A stretch of DNA of 64,000 nucleotides, taken from the NCBI RefSeq assembly GCF_000319385.1, contig NC_019566.1:475015-539014 (forward strand). Reading direction: 5' to 3'. Position 1 is the stretch's first letter, and every line of letters starts with the position of its first letter. A model generated the notes under the pieces. It worked only from the letters and a program-made list of their open reading frames with translations, had not been told where the DNA came from and made no database searches. Both the position numbers and the translations under genes were made by a program. Shown here piece after piece: positions 62,867-64,000 of this stretch. The stretch comes from Candidatus Endolissoclinum faulkneri L2 (GTDB lineage: Bacteria; Pseudomonadota; Alphaproteobacteria; Thalassobaculales; Thalassobaculaceae).

Positions 62867-64000
62867 TTATATTCTAACAACGTTAACGTTAGTTAGTGGA
62901 CGTTTGTTAAGTTTATTACGCACAATTCTTCGAACTATTTGACGTGCAGCTTCGCGAACTTTTTGGTTCTTACGCCTATCGGTATTAGATAATTTACGCA
63001 ATGCTCCATCAACGGCATCAGCTGCATTTATTGCTAAGATTTGAGCATTAGCACGATCAGCAACACCGATTAGCGATACAACAGGTGCTGTTTTTAAATT
63101 ACCCTTAACGTCAAGTACTAGAAAAACGTTAACTGTTCCATTATGGAGCATTCTTCGACGATCGTTTAGGATTTCCGACTGTAGATTAATTATTTGACTA
63201 CCATCAACTACTTGTACTCCATTTCCTTTTATCCATTCAATAATTTCAGCATGTCCTTTACTAGATAAACGTACCAAACTGCCATTGGAGGGCACCAAGC
63301 TCTCGGGGACATTGCATTTTTCTGCCAGCCTAGCATGTTCACGCAAATGACGAGCATCTCCATGAACCGGAATAGCAATCTTTGGTCGTAGTAGCTGGTA
63401 CATCTTAATAAGCTCTTCTCTTGCTGGATGACCAGAAACATGTATTCCTGGCAGATTATCGCTATTGATTACTTCCACCCCTTTGCTCGATAATCGATTT
63501 TGTAACCTAGCAATTGCTCGCTCGTTACCGGGAATTTGACTTGAAGAAAAAATACAGACATCACCTGCATTAAGTGATACATGAGGGTGAGATCCATTGG
63601 ATATTCGTGTTAATGCAGCTTTAGACTCTCCCAAGCTGCCTGTGCAAATAAGCACAATCTTATCCTCTGGAAAATATCCGGCCTCCTCCTCTTTTATGAA
63701 AGTCGGAGCGTCTTGAAGATAGCCGTTATCTTTAGCGCTATCATGCATTTGCCACAACGAGCGACCTACCATAGCACATTGTCGATTATTATTAGCAGCA
63801 GCAAAAGCAATGCTTTCTAGTCTAGCTATATTAGATGCAAAACAAGTAATTGCGATCCGTCCTTTTCCGTCATATTGAGCAAATAGTTTTTTCATCTTCT
63901 TTCGAACATCCATTTCGGATCCAGTGTTGCCAGGTATGAATGCGTTAGTGCTATCACCGATTAGGGCTAACACGCCTTTCTTGCCTAAATTGCTAATAGC
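62867..64000 (-). CDS. rnj: Ribonuclease J, C-terminal part (continues beyond the window)
   Basis: RNase J is a 5'-3' exo- and endonuclease in mRNA decay and rRNA processing. About 377 residues are visible, starting inside the metallo-beta-lactamase domain (GKKGVLALIGDSTNAF). They include the beta-CASP domain (GRSLWQMHDSAKDNGYL, ICTGSLGESKAAL), the metal-binding SGHPAREELIKMYQLLRPK with VHGDARHLREHA, and the C-terminal domain. The N-terminal HxHxDH site is off the right edge; the frame is open to 64000. Order matches alphaproteobacterial RNase J. Confidence 0.93.
   Translation of the reverse strand, partial: AISNLGKKGVLALIGDSTNAFIPGNTGSEMDVRKKMKKLFAQYDGKGRIAITCFASNIARLESIAFAAANNNRQCAMVGRSLWQMHDSAKDNGYLQDAPTFIKEEEAGYFPEDKIVLICTGSLGESKAALTRISNGSHPHVSLNAGDVCIFSSSQIPGNERAIARLQNRLSSKGVEVINSDNLPGIHVSGHPAREELIKMYQLLRPKIAIPVHGDARHLREHARLAEKCNVPESLVPSNGSLVRLSSKGHAEIIEWIKGNGVQVVDGSQIINLQSEILNDRRRMLHNGTVNVFLVLDVKGNLKTAPVVSLIGVADRANAQILAINAADAVDGALRKLSNTDRRKNQKVREAARQIVRRIVRNKLNKRPLTNVNVVRI

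Overview
The window looks like part of the chromosome of a host-restricted alphaproteobacterium undergoing genome reduction. The DNA is AT-rich. Recognisable genes cover only about 36 of the 64 kb (about 57 percent, my own sum), and AT-rich spacers of 0.4-2.7 kb separate single genes or short operons. Several gene groups follow Rhodospirillales-like order (accD-folC-trxA, argD-argF, NYN-UDG beside smpB-dapA). Low coding density together with a trans-AT type PKS-NRPS ending in a cysteine heterocyclisation module fits what I remember of Candidatus Endolissoclinum faulkneri, the tunicate symbiont that makes the thiazole-containing patellazoles. That identification is inference; no database was searched.

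Layout. At 0.5-7.8 kb lie the System I cytochrome c maturation genes: ccmB alone and inverted, then ccmCDEFGHI on the plus strand. ccmA is stranded 35 kb away at 42.9 kb. At 8.3-11.7 kb are purEK (minus) and ribA (plus). At 13-19.7 kb are a small conserved-looking protein, a DUF2333-like membrane protein, tRNA-Val(GAC), tRNA-Glu(UUC) and pdxH. At 21.7-23.8 kb is argD-argF, and at 25.4-27.6 kb katG (minus). At 28.6-39.3 kb is one 10.7-kb PKS-NRPS gene (minus), preceded by a free-standing acyl carrier protein at 40.2-40.4 kb. Then follow rpmB, ccmA, pyrD, trxA, folC and accD, accA, an NYN-domain protein with a family 5 uracil-DNA glycosylase, smpB, dapA, a nicotinate phosphoribosyltransferase, and the C-terminal part of RNase J running off the right edge.

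The standout locus is the megasynthase. Its domain order reads KS - degenerate AT region - KR - C-methyltransferase - ACP - divergent KS - ACP - heterocyclisation (Cy) - adenylation - PCP. The adenylation pocket residues read DLYNLSLIW, the cysteine code. No active acyltransferase, thioesterase, thiazoline oxidase or Ppant transferase is present here, so those functions must be supplied from elsewhere. The gene is intact amid a decaying background, which argues that its product is under selection.

The spacers hold a striking set of perfect inverted repeats (14-28 bp stems). Some sit where terminators belong, but several lie between divergent genes, where a terminator for either neighbour makes no sense. 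A few spacers also carry short gene-like relics.
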